A stretch of 64,000 nucleotides of DNA from Actinocorallia populi (GCF_002995495.1 NZ_PVZV01000010.1:233924-297923), one strand, 5' to 3'. Shown: positions 8,225 to 18,902, counted from the stretch's first letter. Program-made: numbers and translations. Notes: generated by a model not told the origin, from the sequence alone.

Positions 8225-9571
8225 CTACTTCAGCTCCGCCAGCGCCGTCTCGATCGCCCGGTGGAAGGTGGGGTAGGCGTAGATCATGTGCTTCAGGGCG
8301 GAGACCGGGACCCTGCCGTGGATCGCGACGGCCAGGGCGCTCATCACCTCGCCGCCCGCCGGGCCCGCGGTGGTGGCGCCCACCAGTTCGTCCCCGGCGG
8401 CCACCAGCTTGATGAAGCCCTCCGCCTCGTGGATCCAGCCGCGGCTGGAGGACGACAGCGGCGTGCAGCCCGTGCGCACGTCCAGGCCCTTCTCGCGGGC
8501 CTGCGCCTCGGTGAGGCCCACCGCGCCGACCTCCGGGTCGGTGAACGTCACCCGCGGCAGCGCGCGGTAGTCGGCGGGCGGCCCGTCCTGGCCGAGGATG
8601 TCGCGGACGGCGATCGCGGCCTGGTACATCGACACATGGGTGAAGGCGCCGTGGCCGGTGACGTCCCCGATCGCCCACACCCCGTCCGCGGCGCGCATCC
8701 GCTCGTCGACGGTGATCGTCCGCGCGGACTCGTCCAGGCCGATCTTCGCCACGCCGAGCCGACCCAGGTCCGTTTTGCGGCCGGTGGCGACCAGGAAGCG
8801 CTCCGCCTCGAACGAGCGGCCGCCCGCCTCCACGGTGAACCGGCCGTCGGAGTACCCGACCCGCTCCGCCTTCTGCCCGGTGTGGACGGCGATGCCCTCC
8901 CGCTCGAAGACCTGCGCGACGAGGTCGCCCGCCTCCGGCTCCTCGCGCGAGAGCGGCCGCCGGCCGCCCTCCAGCACGGTGACCCGGGTCCCGAACCGGG
9001 CGAACGCCTGTGCCATCTCCACGCCGATCGGCCCGCCGCCCAGCACCAGCAGCGACTCGGGCGCCCTGGTCGTCTTGACCGCCTCCCGGTTCGTCCAGAA
9101 CGGCGTGCCCTCGAGCCCCTCGATCGGCGGCACCACGGGCTCGGTGCCGGGGTTGAGCACGACGGCGCGGCGCGCGCGCAGCACCCGCTCCCCCACCGTC
9201 ACCTCGCGGGGCCCGCTGACGCGCCCGAACCCGCGGACGAGCCGTCCGCCCTTGTCGGTGAACCTGTCGGCGGCCGCCTTGTCGTCCCAGTCGGCCGTCG
9301 CCTCCCGCAACCGCGCGGCGACCGGATCCCACGACGCCCGGACCTTCGCCTCCCCCGCCAGGCGGTTCACCCGCCGCGCCTCGGCCAGCGCGTCCGCCGC
9401 CCGGATCATCATCTTGCTCGGGATGCACCCGTAGTACGGGCACTCTCCCCCGACCAGTCCCGCCTCGACCCCGATCACGTCCAACCCGGCCTCGGCCAGC
9501 CTCCCGGCGGCGTCCTCCCCACCGGGTCCCATCCCCACGACCACGACATCCACTTCAGTGACTTCAGCCAT
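8225..9571 (-). CDS. FAD-dependent pyridine nucleotide-disulfide oxidoreductase
   Basis: 448 residues, class I flavoprotein disulfide reductase fold. The FAD-binding dinucleotide motif is GMGPGG near residue 13, the redox cysteines are Cys44 and Cys49 in GGECPYYGC, and the second nucleotide site is LGGGPIGVEMAQ. The C-terminal dimer domain has YPTFHRAIE where lipoamide dehydrogenases carry a His-Pro-Thr...Glu dyad, so the catalytic His is not in its standard place. The protein may therefore be a quinone or other NAD(P)H reductase of the actinobacterial LpdA type, not an E3 subunit. No dehydrogenase-complex genes adjoin it. It is convergent with response regulator 2. Confidence 0.88.
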   Translation of the reverse strand: MAEVTEVDVVVVGMGPGGEDAAGRLAEAGLDVIGVEAGLVGGECPYYGCIPSKMMIRAADALAEARRVNRLAGEAKVRASWDPVAARLREATADWDDKAAADRFTDKGGRLVRGFGRVSGPREVTVGERVLRARRAVVLNPGTEPVVPPIEGLEGTPFWTNREAVKTTRAPESLLVLGGGPIGVEMAQAFARFGTRVTVLEGGRRPLSREEPEAGDLVAQVFEREGIAVHTGQKAERVGYSDGRFTVEAGGRSFEAERFLVATGRKTDLGRLGVAKIGLDESARTITVDERMRAADGVWAIGDVTGHGAFTHVSMYQAAIAVRDILGQDGPPADYRALPRVTFTDPEVGAVGLTEAQAREKGLDVRTGCTPLSSSSRGWIHEAEGFIKLVAAGDELVGATTAGPAGGEVMSALAVAIHGRVPVSALKHMIYAYPTFHRAIETALAELK

Positions 9572-9743
9572 GATCCATCCCTACCCGCTCGGGGCGGCTC
9601 ACAGCTTGAAATCTTGTGAACCGGGCGGTTTCGGCCTGAGCTCCGGGCCGAACCGCGGTCCGGGCCGCGACGCCCGGAGAACGCCGTGGCGGACGCCGGC
9701 GGGAACGTGGAAGCGCGGGGACTCCCGGCGCCGCGAACACGAA

Positions 9744-9773
9744 GACCCGGCGTCCCCGTGAGGGGGCCGGGTC
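9744..9773 (-). terminator. Hairpin terminator downstream of rbpA
   Basis: GACCCGG (9744-9750) pairs with CCGGGTC (9767-9773), and the C-rich and G-rich inner arms extend the stem around GTGA, with one imperfection. It lies 18 bases past the rbpA stop on the minus strand. No clear U-tract follows, as is common in high-GC actinomycetes. Confidence 0.5.
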
Positions 9774-9790
9774 CGCGGTGGGCCGGACGC

Positions 9791-10165
9791 CTAGTTGCGG
9801 GCGGCGGAGGCCATGGCGGCCTGGACGAGGCGGCGCTTCTCGCGCAGCTTGCCGAGGGCCTCCTCGAGGATGGCCTGGCCGTCGGCGTCGGAGCGGCGCT
9901 CCTTCACGTAGGCGAGGTGGGTCTTGTAGGGCTCGTTCTTGGGAGCCGCGGGCGGGTTCTGCTCGTCGGTGCCGGCCGGGAGGCCGCAGCGGGGGCAGTC
10001 CCAGGTCTCGGGGACCTGGCAGTCGCTGGCGAAGCTGGGGCGGGTTTCGTGCTTGTTGGCACAGTAGAAGCTGATGATGACACGGGGGGCGGCCTCGCCG
10101 CGCTCCGCCTCGCCCATCGGGCCGGCGCCGACCCTGCTTCCGCGAATGGCACTGCCACTAGCCAC
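9791..10165 (-). CDS. rbpA: RNA polymerase-binding protein RbpA
   Basis: 124 residues. RbpA binds RNA polymerase beside the principal sigma factor and stabilises the open complex. The family core GSRVGAGPMGEAERGEAAPR is followed by a zinc-ribbon-like segment with cysteines in FYCANKHE and in TWDCPRCGLP, then the basic linker and sigma-interaction domain EPYKTHLAYVKERRSDADG. The GTG at 10165 is chosen: AAGGAG stands five bases upstream, and it gives the family start VASGSAIRG. The GTG two codons earlier is too close to the ribosome site. It is about 12 residues longer at the C-terminus than the Streptomyces protein as remembered. Confidence 0.97.
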   Translation of the reverse strand: MASGSAIRGSRVGAGPMGEAERGEAAPRVIISFYCANKHETRPSFASDCQVPETWDCPRCGLPAGTDEQNPPAAPKNEPYKTHLAYVKERRSDADGQAILEEALGKLREKRRLVQAAMASAARN

Positions 10166-10187
10166 GGACACTCCTTGATTGATAACC

Positions 10188-10217
10188 GCGCACCGGGAGC
10201 TCGCGCTCCCGGTGCGC
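10188..10217 (-). terminator. Perfect 13-bp hairpin between secG and rbpA
   Basis: GCGCACCGGGAGC (10188-10200) and its exact complement (10205-10217) enclose a TCGC loop. It follows the secG stop by 38 bases on the minus strand and ends 22 bases before rbpA. Reading: terminator of secG; an attenuator or structured leader for rbpA is possible because little room is left for a separate rbpA promoter. Confidence 0.65.
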
Positions 10218-10255
10218 CACTGTCGTACGTCTTCGGCTCGGGCGCCGACGGAGGG

Positions 10256-10495
10256 TCAGTTGCCCTGAGCCTTGAACAGGAAGCCGAGCACCACGATCGA
10301 GGCGAACCAGATGACCCCGGTGGCGACCGTGAGACGGTCCAGGTTGCGCTCGACCACCGACGACCCGCCGAGCGAGGAGGAGATGCCGCCGCCGAACATG
10401 TCGGACAGGCCCCCGCCCTTGCCCTTGTGCATCAGCACGAGCAGGACCATGAGCAGGCTCGTGATGATCAGCACGATGGAGGTTGCAAGAATCAC
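10256..10495 (-). CDS. secG: Preprotein translocase subunit SecG
   Basis: 79 residues with two membrane segments (about 3-22 and 56-75) linked by the conserved cytoplasmic loop HKGKGGGLSDMFGGG. The length and loop fit SecG, which assists SecYE-mediated protein export in the cytoplasmic membrane. It follows tpiA in the usual actinobacterial order gap-pgk-tpiA-secG. A 152-base gap with a 7-bp GC hairpin in the leader (10518-10536) suggests it may have its own promoter. Start is an ATG with weak ribosome-site similarity. Confidence 0.96.
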   Translation of the reverse strand: MILATSIVLIITSLLMVLLVLMHKGKGGGLSDMFGGGISSSLGGSSVVERNLDRLTVATGVIWFASIVVLGFLFKAQGN

Positions 10496-10517
10496 AGCGT
10501 CAGCGCCTTCTGGCCAT

Positions 10518-10536
10518 CCCCGCGCCGGACGCGGGG
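10518..10536 (-). other. Leader hairpin upstream of secG
   Basis: CCCCGCG / CGCGGGG arms (10518-10524 and 10530-10536) around CCGGA, ending 22 bases before the secG start on the minus strand. It could shape the secG 5' leader. A second 6-bp inverted repeat, GAACCA/TGGTTC at 10597-10613, lies closer to tpiA and may end the tpiA transcript. Confidence 0.35.
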
Positions 10537-10647
10537 CTCGAATAGTAGGACGACGGACAGGCGAATCGGTTTACCTGTCGTTATGAAGGGTACGACGAAC
10601 CAGTCTGTGGTTCAGCAGAACCCAGCTGTCACACGGGCAAGTTTGGC

Positions 10648-11433
10648 TCAACCCGCCACCGGGAGCTCCCGGTATCGGCAGATCTTGACGAACTCCTCGG
10701 CGTCGAGCGCGGCTCCGCCGATCAACCCGCCGTCCACGTCGGCCTGCGCCATGAGACCCGTCACATTCGAGGACTTCATCGAGCCACCGTAGAGGACGCG
10801 GACGGTCTGGGCCACCTCGGCGTCGTAAAGCTTCTCCAGCCGGCCGCGGATCGCGCCGCAGACCTCCTGCGCGTCCTCGGGGGTGGCGACCTCGCCGGTC
10901 CCGATCGCCCAGACCGGCTCGTACGCGATGACGACGCCCTTGGCCTGCTCGGCGGTGAGCCCCTCGAGCGCGCCGTCGACCTGCGCGAGGGTGTAGGCCA
11001 CCTGCTCCCCGGCCTTGCGCACGTCCAGGCCCTCGCCGACGCAGACGATCGGGATGAGGCCGTTGGCCAGCGCGGCCTTGGCCTTGGCGTTCACGATCGC
11101 GTCGGTCTCGTGGTGGTACTGGCGGCGCTCGGAGTGGCCGACGGTCGCGTAGGTGCAGCCGAGCTTGGCCAGCATCGCGCCGGAGACCTCGCCGGTGTAG
11201 GCGCCGGAGGCGTGGGCGGAGACGTCCTGCGAGCCGTAGGCGAGCTTCAGCCGGTCGGCGTCGATGAGGGTCTGCACCGAGCGGATGTCGGTGAAGGGGG
11301 GCAGGACCGCGACGTCCACCGCGTCGTAGTCCTTGTCCTTGAGCGCGAACGCGAGCTTCTGCACCAGCGCGATCGCCTCGAGGTGGTTGTTGTTCATCTT
11401 CCAGTTGCCGGCCATCAGGGGCTTACGGGCCAT
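10648..11433 (-). CDS. tpiA: Triosephosphate isomerase
   Basis: 261 residues, standard length. It interconverts dihydroxyacetone phosphate and glyceraldehyde 3-phosphate in the cytoplasm. The N-terminal catalytic Lys lies in AGNWKMN, the electrophilic His in VGHSERR, the catalytic Glu in [11 protein letters not shown], and phosphate-binding glycines in VLYGGS and GLIGGAAL. The ATG lies four bases after the pgk stop, so the two are co-translated. A longer frame upstream overlaps pgk and is not coding. Confidence 0.98.
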   Translation of the reverse strand: MARKPLMAGNWKMNNNHLEAIALVQKLAFALKDKDYDAVDVAVLPPFTDIRSVQTLIDADRLKLAYGSQDVSAHASGAYTGEVSGAMLAKLGCTYATVGHSERRQYHHETDAIVNAKAKAALANGLIPIVCVGEGLDVRKAGEQVAYTLAQVDGALEGLTAEQAKGVVIAYEPVWAIGTGEVATPEDAQEVCGAIRGRLEKLYDAEVAQTVRVLYGGSMKSSNVTGLMAQADVDGGLIGGAALDAEEFVKICRYRELPVAG

Positions 11434-11437
11434 GGTT

Positions 11438-12625
11438 TCAGTCCTCCAGAGCTTCCAGGCCGGGCAGGGTCTTTCCTTCGAGGTACTCCAGGCTGGCGCC
11501 GCCGCCGGTGGAGATGTGCGAGAAGGCGTCCTCGTCGAAGCCGAGGGTGCGGACGGCCGCGGCGGAGTCGCCGCCGCCGACGACCGTGAAGGCGCCGGAG
11601 TCCAGGAGCCCCTGGGCGACCGCGCGGGTGCCGTGGGAGTAGGGCTCCATCTCGAACACGCCCATCGGGCCGTTCCAGAACACCGTCTTGGCGTCGGCGA
11701 GCCGGGACGCGAAGAGCCTGCCGGACTCGGGGCCGATGTCCAGGCCGAGCCGGTCGGCGGGGATGGCGTCGGCGGCGACCACGTCGTGCTCGGCGTCCGC
11801 GCTGAACGCGGTGGCGGCGACGATGTCGACGGGCAGGACGAACTCCACGCCCTTGGCCTTCGCGCGCTCGAGGTACTCCAGGACGGTGGGGATCTGGTCC
11901 TCTTCGAGCAGGGACTTGCCGACCTCGTGGCCCTGCGCCTTGAGGAACGTGAAGACCATGCCGCCGCCGATGAGGATGCGGTCGGCGGTCTCCAGCAGGT
12001 TGTCGATGACACCGAGCTTGTCGGAGACCTTGGAACCGCCCAGCACCACCGCGTACGGGCGTGTGACGTCCTGGGTCAGCTTCCTGAGCACGTCGACCTC
12101 GGTGGCGATGAGCCCGCCGGCCGCGTGCGGCAGCCGCTTGGGCACGTCGTAGACGGAGGCGTGCCTGCGGTGCACCGCACCGAACCCGTCGCCCACGTAC
12201 ACGTCGGCCAGCGCCGCGAGCTCGTCGGCGAACGCGCCGCGCTCGGCGTCGTCCTTGCTGGTCTCGGCGGCGGCGAACCGCAGGTTCTCCAGCAGCGCCA
12301 CGTCGCCGTCCTTCAAGGCGGCGACGGCGGCCTTGGCGGACTCGCCGACCGTGTCGGTGGCGAAGGCGACGTCCTTGCCCAGCAGCTCGCCGAGCCGCAC
12401 GGCCACGGGGGCCAGCGAGAACTCCGGCCGGGGCTCGCCCTTCGGCCGCCCCAGGTGCGCCACCACGACGACCCGCGCGCCCTTGTCGATCAGCTTGCGG
12501 ATCGTCGGCAGGCTCGCCCGGATCCGCCCGTCATCGGTGATCGCCCCGTCCTTGAGCGGAACGTTCAGGTCCGCCCGGACCAGGACCTTCCTGCCCCGGA
12601 CCTCGAGATCGTCAACGGTCTTCAT
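11438..12625 (-). CDS. pgk: Phosphoglycerate kinase
   Basis: 395 residues. It makes ATP from 1,3-bisphosphoglycerate in glycolysis. The N-domain substrate signature [14 protein letters not shown], the basic HLGRPKGEP loop, and the C-domain nucleotide loop with [10 protein letters not shown] are present. The ATG at 12625 is preceded by AGGTGGGG with five bases spacing. An in-frame GTG two codons earlier is unlikely. It lies between gap and tpiA; a strong hairpin in the gap-pgk spacer may reduce read-through from gap. Confidence 0.98.
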   Translation of the reverse strand: MKTVDDLEVRGRKVLVRADLNVPLKDGAITDDGRIRASLPTIRKLIDKGARVVVVAHLGRPKGEPRPEFSLAPVAVRLGELLGKDVAFATDTVGESAKAAVAALKDGDVALLENLRFAAAETSKDDAERGAFADELAALADVYVGDGFGAVHRRHASVYDVPKRLPHAAGGLIATEVDVLRKLTQDVTRPYAVVLGGSKVSDKLGVIDNLLETADRILIGGGMVFTFLKAQGHEVGKSLLEEDQIPTVLEYLERAKAKGVEFVLPVDIVAATAFSADAEHDVVAADAIPADRLGLDIGPESGRLFASRLADAKTVFWNGPMGVFEMEPYSHGTRAVAQGLLDSGAFTVVGGGDSAAAVRTLGFDEDAFSHISTGGGASLEYLEGKTLPGLEALED

Positions 12626-12682
12626 TACCACCCCACCTGTTCGTCGTGCCGCTCTTCACCGCGGCGGTGCCGGCCCTCAAAG

Positions 12683-12726
12683 CCGACGTCGTGCCGTGCT
12701 CCGGGCGGAGCACGGCACGACGTCGG
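12683..12726 (-). terminator. Perfect 21-bp stem hairpin between gap and pgk
   Basis: Left arm 12683-12703 and right arm 12706-12726 are exact complements, beginning CCGACGTCG and ending CGACGTCGG, with a nominal two-base centre. It starts seven bases after the gap stop on the minus strand and ends about 57 bases before pgk. The stem is far stronger than others in the window. It probably acts as a terminator, attenuator or mRNA-end stabiliser that separates gap expression from pgk-tpiA. Confidence 0.75.
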
Positions 12727-12733
12727 TCATCAC

Positions 12734-13759
<1,026 letters not shown>

Positions 13760-13906
13760 CTACTGCCAGGACCCTGACGCGCCCTGTTCCAGTCCCGACC
13801 CTACCGAACCGGCCGCGTGAACTCCGCCACTGGTACGGGGTGAGAACAGGGGTGAGCGCACCACCCCGGACCAGGGGAGACGGCCTCCCCGGAAGGGTGA
13901 TCATAA

Positions 13907-13946
13907 AGGTCTAGACCGTATTGGTATAGAGGATTGGTCTAGACCA
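13907..13946. promoter_or_regulatory. Two DasR-like (dre) operators upstream of gap
   Basis: GGTCTAGACC occurs twice (13908-13917 and 13936-13945), start to start 28 bases. The second is the full TGGTCTAGACCA palindrome. This equals the core of the dre site bound by the GntR-family regulator DasR in Streptomyces, which senses glucosamine 6-phosphate. A degenerate half-site, TTGGTATAG, lies between them. The pair lies in the 283-base spacer between whiA (3' end) and gap; I could not fix a -35/-10 pair. The rest of the spacer shows nothing recognisable. Confidence 0.6.
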
Positions 13947-14021
13947 AGCGGGTGAGCAGGAACACTTGACGCGCCCGCCCCGTGCACGGGAGGGAGTGAC
14001 ACGGGGCGGATGGGGAATTCG

Positions 14022-15002
14022 TCACGGTACGAGCATGTCCGGGGTGAGATTCGCCTCTGTCCCGGGGAGTCCGAGATCGGACGCGCGTTTGTCGGCCATC
14101 GCCAGCAGCCGCCGGATCCGTCCGGCGATCGCGTCCTTGGTCAGCGGCGGGACGGCCAGCTGGCCCAGCTCCTCCAGCGAGGCCTGCTTGTGCTCCAGAC
14201 GCAGCCGTCCCGCGGCGATCAGGTGCTCGGGGGCGTCGTCGCCCAGGATCTCCATCGCGCGGGCCACCCGGGCGCCGGCCGCGACCGCGGCGCGGGCCGA
14301 ACGGCGCAGGTTGGCGTCGTCGAAGTTGGCCAGCCGGTTGGCCGTCGCCCGCACCTCGCGGCGCATCCGCCGCTCCTCCCAGGCCAGCACGCTGTCGTGC
14401 GCGCCCAGCCGGGTCAGCAGCGCCGAGATCGCGTCGCCGTCCCTGACCACCACCCGGTCCACCCCGCGCACCTCGCGCGCCTTGGCGTGGATCTTCAGCC
14501 GCCGGGCGGCGCCCACCAGCGCCAGCGCGGCCTCGGGCCCCGGGCAGGTGACCTCCAGGGACATCGAGCGGCCCGGCTCGGTCAACGAGCCGTGCGCCAG
14601 GAAGGCGCCCCGCCAGGCCGACTCGGCGTCGCAGGCCGCGCCCGCCACCACGTGGCGGGGCAGGCCGCGCACCGGGCGCCCGTGGTTGTCGATCAGTCCG
14701 GTCTGGCGGGCCAGGGACTCCCCGTCCCTGATCACCCGCACCACGTACCTGTTGCCCTTGCGCAGCCCGCTGGGCGCCAGCACGATCACGTCCGAGGTGT
14801 GCCCGAACACCTCGACGACGTCCTTGCGCAGCCGCCGCGCGGCCGAGCCGGTGTCGAGCTCGGCCTCGATCACGATCCGCCCGCTGACCAGGTGCAGGCC
14901 GCCGGCGAACCGCAGGATCGTGGAGACCTCGGCCTTGCGGCAGCAGGGTTTCAAGATGGTGAGCCGGCTCAGCTCGTCCTTCACCACGCCGGTCATCGCC
15001 AT
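14022..15002 (-). CDS. whiA: Sporulation/cell division regulator WhiA
   Basis: 326 residues. The N-terminal LAGLIDADG-homing-endonuclease-like domain (about 10-210) has lost nuclease function in this family; it includes [33 protein letters not shown] and [16 protein letters not shown]-terminal helix-turn-helix follows (about 240-310; [13 protein letters not shown], then [14 protein letters not shown]). WhiA activates sporulation-septation genes with WhiB in streptomycetes and binds DNA near ftsZ or parA in others. It is the last gene of uvrC-rapZ-yvcK-whiA, the conserved actinobacterial order. Confidence 0.97.
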   Translation of the reverse strand: MAMTGVVKDELSRLTILKPCCRKAEVSTILRFAGGLHLVSGRIVIEAELDTGSAARRLRKDVVEVFGHTSDVIVLAPSGLRKGNRYVVRVIRDGESLARQTGLIDNHGRPVRGLPRHVVAGAACDAESAWRGAFLAHGSLTEPGRSMSLEVTCPGPEAALALVGAARRLKIHAKAREVRGVDRVVVRDGDAISALLTRLGAHDSVLAWEERRMRREVRATANRLANFDDANLRRSARAAVAAGARVARAMEILGDDAPEHLIAAGRLRLEHKQASLEELGQLAVPPLTKDAIAGRIRRLLAMADKRASDLGLPGTEANLTPDMLVP

Positions 15003-15057
15003 GGTCGATCCCTTCCTCCCGCGCCGGCCCGGTCCTGACCGGGCCCGTCAGACAGCT

Positions 15058-16032
15058 TCACCAGTCTCCCGGATCAGGCGACTCCCCGGTGCCGGTGGCG
15101 AAGATCTGTACGAAAGCTTGGGCCAGCAGCGCCGGATCATGACGGGGGGAACCGTCCTGCATGGCGACCTCGGCCAGCATCAGGGCGCCGCCGAGCTCCT
15201 GGACCGCCTTGTCGAGCGCCTCGGGCTCCTCCACGACGCCCGAGTCCGCCAGCACCACGTCGATCCTCAGGTCCGGCGCGTGCCGGGCCAGCACCTCCAG
15301 GTGGGCCTGCTGGGAGAAGTCGTCGGTCTCGCCGGGCTGCGGCGCCAGGTTCAGCGCCACCGCCCGGCGGGCGGGGGTCTCCACCAGGGCCCGCTGCAGC
15401 TCGGGCACCTTCAGGTGCGGCAGCACGCTGGTGAACCAGGAGCCCGGCCCGAACACCACCCAGTCGGCCTCCCGGATGGCCTGCAGCGCCTCCGGGCTGG
15501 CCGGCGGGTCCGGCGGGATCAGCGAGACGCCCAGCACCTTGCCGGGGGTGCTGGCGCAGGCGACCTGCCCGCGCACCTGGGCGATCGCGTCGGGCTGCCG
15601 CGGGTCGGCGCCCAGCACGTCGGCGACGATGTCCAGCGGCACCGTCGCCATCGGCAGCACCCTGCCCTGCGCGCCCAGCAGCCTGCCCACCCAGCCGAGC
15701 CCCGCCACGGTGTCGCCCAGCAGCTCCCACAGGGCGACGATGAGGAGGTTGCCGACGGCGTGCTCGTGCAGGTCGCCCTCGCTGCGGAAGCGGTGTTGGA
15801 CGACCTCGCTCCAGGTCCGCCCCCACTCGTCGTCGCCGCACAGCGCGGCCAGCGCCATCCGCAGGTCGCCGGGCGGGATGACGCCCAGCTCGCGGCGCAG
15901 CCGCCCGCTGGACCCCCCGTCGTCGGCGACCGTCACCACGGCCGTGAGGCGGTCGGTCACCGTGCGCAGCGCCGAGAGGGAGGCGTACAGGCCGTGGCCC
16001 CCGCCCAGCGCGACCACCTTGGGGTTCTTCAC
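15058..16032 (-). CDS. yvcK: YvcK/CofD-like regulatory protein
   Basis: 324 residues. The N-terminal VVALGGGHGLYASLSAL nucleotide-sugar-binding loop and TVADDGGSSGRLRRELG identify the YvcK (GlmR) branch of the CofD superfamily. In Bacillus this protein binds UDP-GlcNAc and steers carbon to cell-wall precursors. The GTG start directly abuts the rapZ stop (TAAGTG). True CofD phospholactate transferases lie with F420 genes, which are absent here. The link with rapZ, also a GlcN6P/cell-wall regulator in other phyla, fits a wall-precursor role. Confidence 0.93.
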   Translation of the reverse strand: MKNPKVVALGGGHGLYASLSALRTVTDRLTAVVTVADDGGSSGRLRRELGVIPPGDLRMALAALCGDDEWGRTWSEVVQHRFRSEGDLHEHAVGNLLIVALWELLGDTVAGLGWVGRLLGAQGRVLPMATVPLDIVADVLGADPRQPDAIAQVRGQVACASTPGKVLGVSLIPPDPPASPEALQAIREADWVVFGPGSWFTSVLPHLKVPELQRALVETPARRAVALNLAPQPGETDDFSQQAHLEVLARHAPDLRIDVVLADSGVVEEPEALDKAVQELGGALMLAEVAMQDGSPRHDPALLAQAFVQIFATGTGESPDPGDW

Positions 16033-16911
16033 TTATTCCCTGCCGAGGTCTCGATGGGCCACCTGGACGTCGATGCCCTCGTCGCGCAATCGCTGGCCCA
16101 GCTGCTCGGCCATCGCCACGCTGCGGTGCTTGCCGCCGGTGCAGCCCACCGCCAGCGTCACGTAGTGCTTGCCCTCGCGCTCGTACCCGGCGGCCAGCAG
16201 CCGCAGGACCTCGGTGTAGGAGTCGAGGAACTCCTTGGCGCCGAGCCGGCCCAGCACGTAGTCGCGGACCGGGGCGTCCCTGCCGTTCTGCGGGCGCAGC
16301 TCGGGCACCCAGTGCGGGTTGGGCAGGAAGCGGCAGTCGACGACGAGGTCGGCGTCGACGGGCAGCCCGTACTTGTAGCCGAAGGAGACCACCGTCGCGC
16401 GCAGGCTGGACTCGTCGCCGGGCTCGCCGAAGTAGCCGACGACCTTGGCCCGCAGCTGGTGCACGTTCAGGTTGGAGGTGTCGACCACCAGGTCGGCCTC
16501 GGCCCTGATCTCCAGCAGCAGCGCGCGCTCGCGGGCGATGCCCTCCACGATCCGGCCGTCGCCCTGCAGCGGGTGCGGCCGGCGCACGCTCTCGAACCGG
16601 CGCACCAGCTCCTCGTCGGCGGCCTCGAGGAAGAGCACCCGGGGCCGCACCCCGCGCTGCTCGAGGTCCTTGATCGCCGACTCGAGGTCGGAGGTGAAGG
16701 CGCGGCTGCGCACGTCCACCACGACCGCGATGCGCGGCACCGCGTTCTGCACCCGGCCGCCGAGGTCGGCCATGGTGGCCAGCAGGCCGGGCGGGAGGTT
16801 GTCGACCACGAACCAGTCGAGGTCCTCCAGGGCCTTGGCCGCGGTGCTGCGGCCCGCCCCGGACATCCCGGTGACGATCACTATGTCCGGAAGGTGTGTC
16901 CCGGTGCTCAT
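16033..16911 (-). CDS. rapZ: RapZ-family nucleotide-binding protein
   Basis: 292 residues. An N-terminal P-loop reads [11 protein letters not shown]; an Arg replaces the usual Walker Lys, and I recall this as common in actinobacterial members. The C-terminal domain has the conserved [28 protein letters not shown] and VAHRDLGRE. In E. coli RapZ governs glucosamine-6-phosphate synthase through small RNAs; in actinobacteria the role is not settled. The ATG overlaps the uvrC stop (ATGA). It belongs to the co-translated uvrC-rapZ-yvcK run. Confidence 0.94.
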   Translation of the reverse strand: MSTGTHLPDIVIVTGMSGAGRSTAAKALEDLDWFVVDNLPPGLLATMADLGGRVQNAVPRIAVVVDVRSRAFTSDLESAIKDLEQRGVRPRVLFLEAADEELVRRFESVRRPHPLQGDGRIVEGIARERALLLEIRAEADLVVDTSNLNVHQLRAKVVGYFGEPGDESSLRATVVSFGYKYGLPVDADLVVDCRFLPNPHWVPELRPQNGRDAPVRDYVLGRLGAKEFLDSYTEVLRLLAAGYEREGKHYVTLAVGCTGGKHRSVAMAEQLGQRLRDEGIDVQVAHRDLGRE

Positions 16912-18884
16912 CCCGCTCCCCCCTGGAGGGCTTCTCTGATGGTCTGCGCGGTGCGGAGCCCGATGCCGGGCACCTCCGCGATCTGCTCGGCCGTGGCCTC
17001 CTTCAGCCGGCGCACCGAGCCGAAGTGCTTGATCAGCGCGGCGCGCCGGGCGGGGCCCAGGCCCGGCACGGCGTCGAGCTCGCTGGCGGTCATCTTCTTG
17101 GAGCGCCTGGTCCGGTGGAAGGAGATCGCGAAGCGGTGGGCCTCGTCCCGCGCCCGCTGCAGCAGGTACAGGCCCTCGCCGGTGCGCGGCAGGATCACCG
17201 GGTCCTCGTCGCCGGGCAGCCACACCTCCTCCAGCCGCTTGGCCAGGCCGCAGACGGCCACGTCGTCGATCCCCAGCTCGTCCAGGGCCCGCTGGGCGGC
17301 GGCGACCTGCGGCGGGCCGCCGTCGACCACCACCAGGTTCGGCGGGTAGGCGAACCTGCGGGGCCTGCCCGTCTCCGGGTCCAGCGGGCCGCGCGGCCCG
17401 TCGTCCTCCTCGCCGGCGTCGCCGAAGCCGTAGGAGGCCAGCAGCCCCTCGCCGCCCACGCCGCCCTCGGCGGGCGGCTCCCCCGCCTTCTGCGAGTCGG
17501 CCAGGTAGCGCTTGAACCGGCGGGTGATCACCTCGTGGATGGAGCGCACATCGTCCTGGCCCTGGAACGACTTGATCGTGAAGCGGCGGTACTCGGACTT
17601 GCGGGCCAGCCCGTCCTCGAAGACGACCATCGAGGCGACGACCTCGGTGCCCTGCAGGTTGGAGACGTCGAAGCACTCGATGCGCAGCGGCGCCTGGTCC
17701 AGGCCGAGCGCCTCCTGCACCTCCTGCAGCGCGCGGCTGCGGGCGGTGAGGTCCGAGGCCCGCCGGGTCCGGTGCTGGCGCAGCGCCTCCTGGGCGTTGC
17801 GCTCGACCGTCGCCAGCAGGTCCTTCTTGTCGCCGCGCCGGGGCACCCGGATGCGCACCCGGGCGCCGCGGCTCTCCGACAGCAGGTCGTCCATGGCCTG
17901 GCGGTCCGGCGGCTCCTCGGGGACCAGGACCTCGCGCGGCACCGTGTCGTCCTCGCCGTAGCACTGCAGCAGGAAGTCCTCGACGAGCTCCCCGGTGGTG
18001 CGCTCCTCCACCAGGTCGACCACCCAGCCGCGCTGGCCCCGGATGCGCCCGCCCCGCACGTAGAACACCTGGACGGCCGCCTCGAGCTGGTCGCGGGCGA
18101 AGGCGATCACGTCGCAGTCGGTGTCGTCGCCCAGCACGACCGCCTGCTTCTCCAGCGCCCGCTCCAGGGCGCGCAGGTCGTCGCGCCTGCGGGCGGCGGT
18201 CTCGAACCGCTCGTCCTCGGCAGCGGCGAACATCTCCCGCTCCACCCGCTTGAGGAAGCGGCCGGTGTTGCCCGCCATGAAGTCGCAGAAGTCGTCGGCC
18301 AGGGCGCGGTGCTCCTCGGCGCTCACCTTGCCCGTGCAGGGGGCGGAGCACTTGCCGATGTAGCCCAGCAGGCAAGGGCGGCCGATCTGGCCGTGCCGCT
18401 TGAAGACCCCGGCGCTGCACGTGCGCACCGGGAAGACCCGCAGCAGGAGGTCGACGGTCTCGCGGATGGCCCAGGCGTGGGAGTAGGGCCCGAAGTAGCG
18501 CACGCCCTTGCGCTTGGCGCCCCGCATGACCGTCACCCTGGGGAAGTCCTCGTTCAGGGTGACGGCCAGGTAGGGGTAGGACTTGTCGTCCCGGTAGCGG
18601 ACGTTGAAGCGCGGGTCGTACTCCTTGATCCAGGAGTACTCCAGCTGGAGCGCCTCGACCTCGGTGCCGACCACCGTCCACTCCACGGACGCCGCGGTGG
18701 TGACCATGTTCTGGGTCCGGACGTGCAGGCCCGCGTGGTCGGCGAAGTAGGAGTTCAGCCGGGCGCGGAGGTTCTTCGCCTTGCCCACGTAGACGACCCG
18801 GCCGTGCTCGTCGCGGAACCGGTAGACCCCCGGGGTCTCGGGGATCGTCCCGGGGGCCGGCCTGTAGGACGCGGGATCTGCCAT
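16908..18884 (-). CDS. uvrC: UvrABC system protein C
   Basis: 658 residues. UvrC makes both incisions around a DNA lesion held by UvrB. Domains in order: GIY-YIG nuclease (about 15-95; [20 protein letters not shown]), a cysteine cluster ([20 protein letters not shown], then KCSAPC), UVR region, the RNase H-like second nuclease ([14 protein letters not shown], then [14 protein letters not shown]) and tandem helix-hairpin-helix motifs at the end ([33 protein letters not shown]). It lies 18 bases behind the Rieske gene and overlaps rapZ. The partner uvrA is 2 kb away on the other strand. Confidence 0.98.
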   Translation of the reverse strand: MADPASYRPAPGTIPETPGVYRFRDEHGRVVYVGKAKNLRARLNSYFADHAGLHVRTQNMVTTAASVEWTVVGTEVEALQLEYSWIKEYDPRFNVRYRDDKSYPYLAVTLNEDFPRVTVMRGAKRKGVRYFGPYSHAWAIRETVDLLLRVFPVRTCSAGVFKRHGQIGRPCLLGYIGKCSAPCTGKVSAEEHRALADDFCDFMAGNTGRFLKRVEREMFAAAEDERFETAARRRDDLRALERALEKQAVVLGDDTDCDVIAFARDQLEAAVQVFYVRGGRIRGQRGWVVDLVEERTTGELVEDFLLQCYGEDDTVPREVLVPEEPPDRQAMDDLLSESRGARVRIRVPRRGDKKDLLATVERNAQEALRQHRTRRASDLTARSRALQEVQEALGLDQAPLRIECFDVSNLQGTEVVASMVVFEDGLARKSEYRRFTIKSFQGQDDVRSIHEVITRRFKRYLADSQKAGEPPAEGGVGGEGLLASYGFGDAGEEDDGPRGPLDPETGRPRRFAYPPNLVVVDGGPPQVAAAQRALDELGIDDVAVCGLAKRLEEVWLPGDEDPVILPRTGEGLYLLQRARDEAHRFAISFHRTRRSKKMTASELDAVPGLGPARRAALIKHFGSVRRLKEATAEQIAEVPGIGLRTAQTIREALQGGAG

Positions 18885-18902
18885 CCCGCCAGAGTAACGG
18901 GC

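Noticed and set aside
13966..17349. Plus-strand frame of 1127 codons across whiA, yvcK and rapZ
   Set aside because: Antisense to three confidently identified genes; no domain content.
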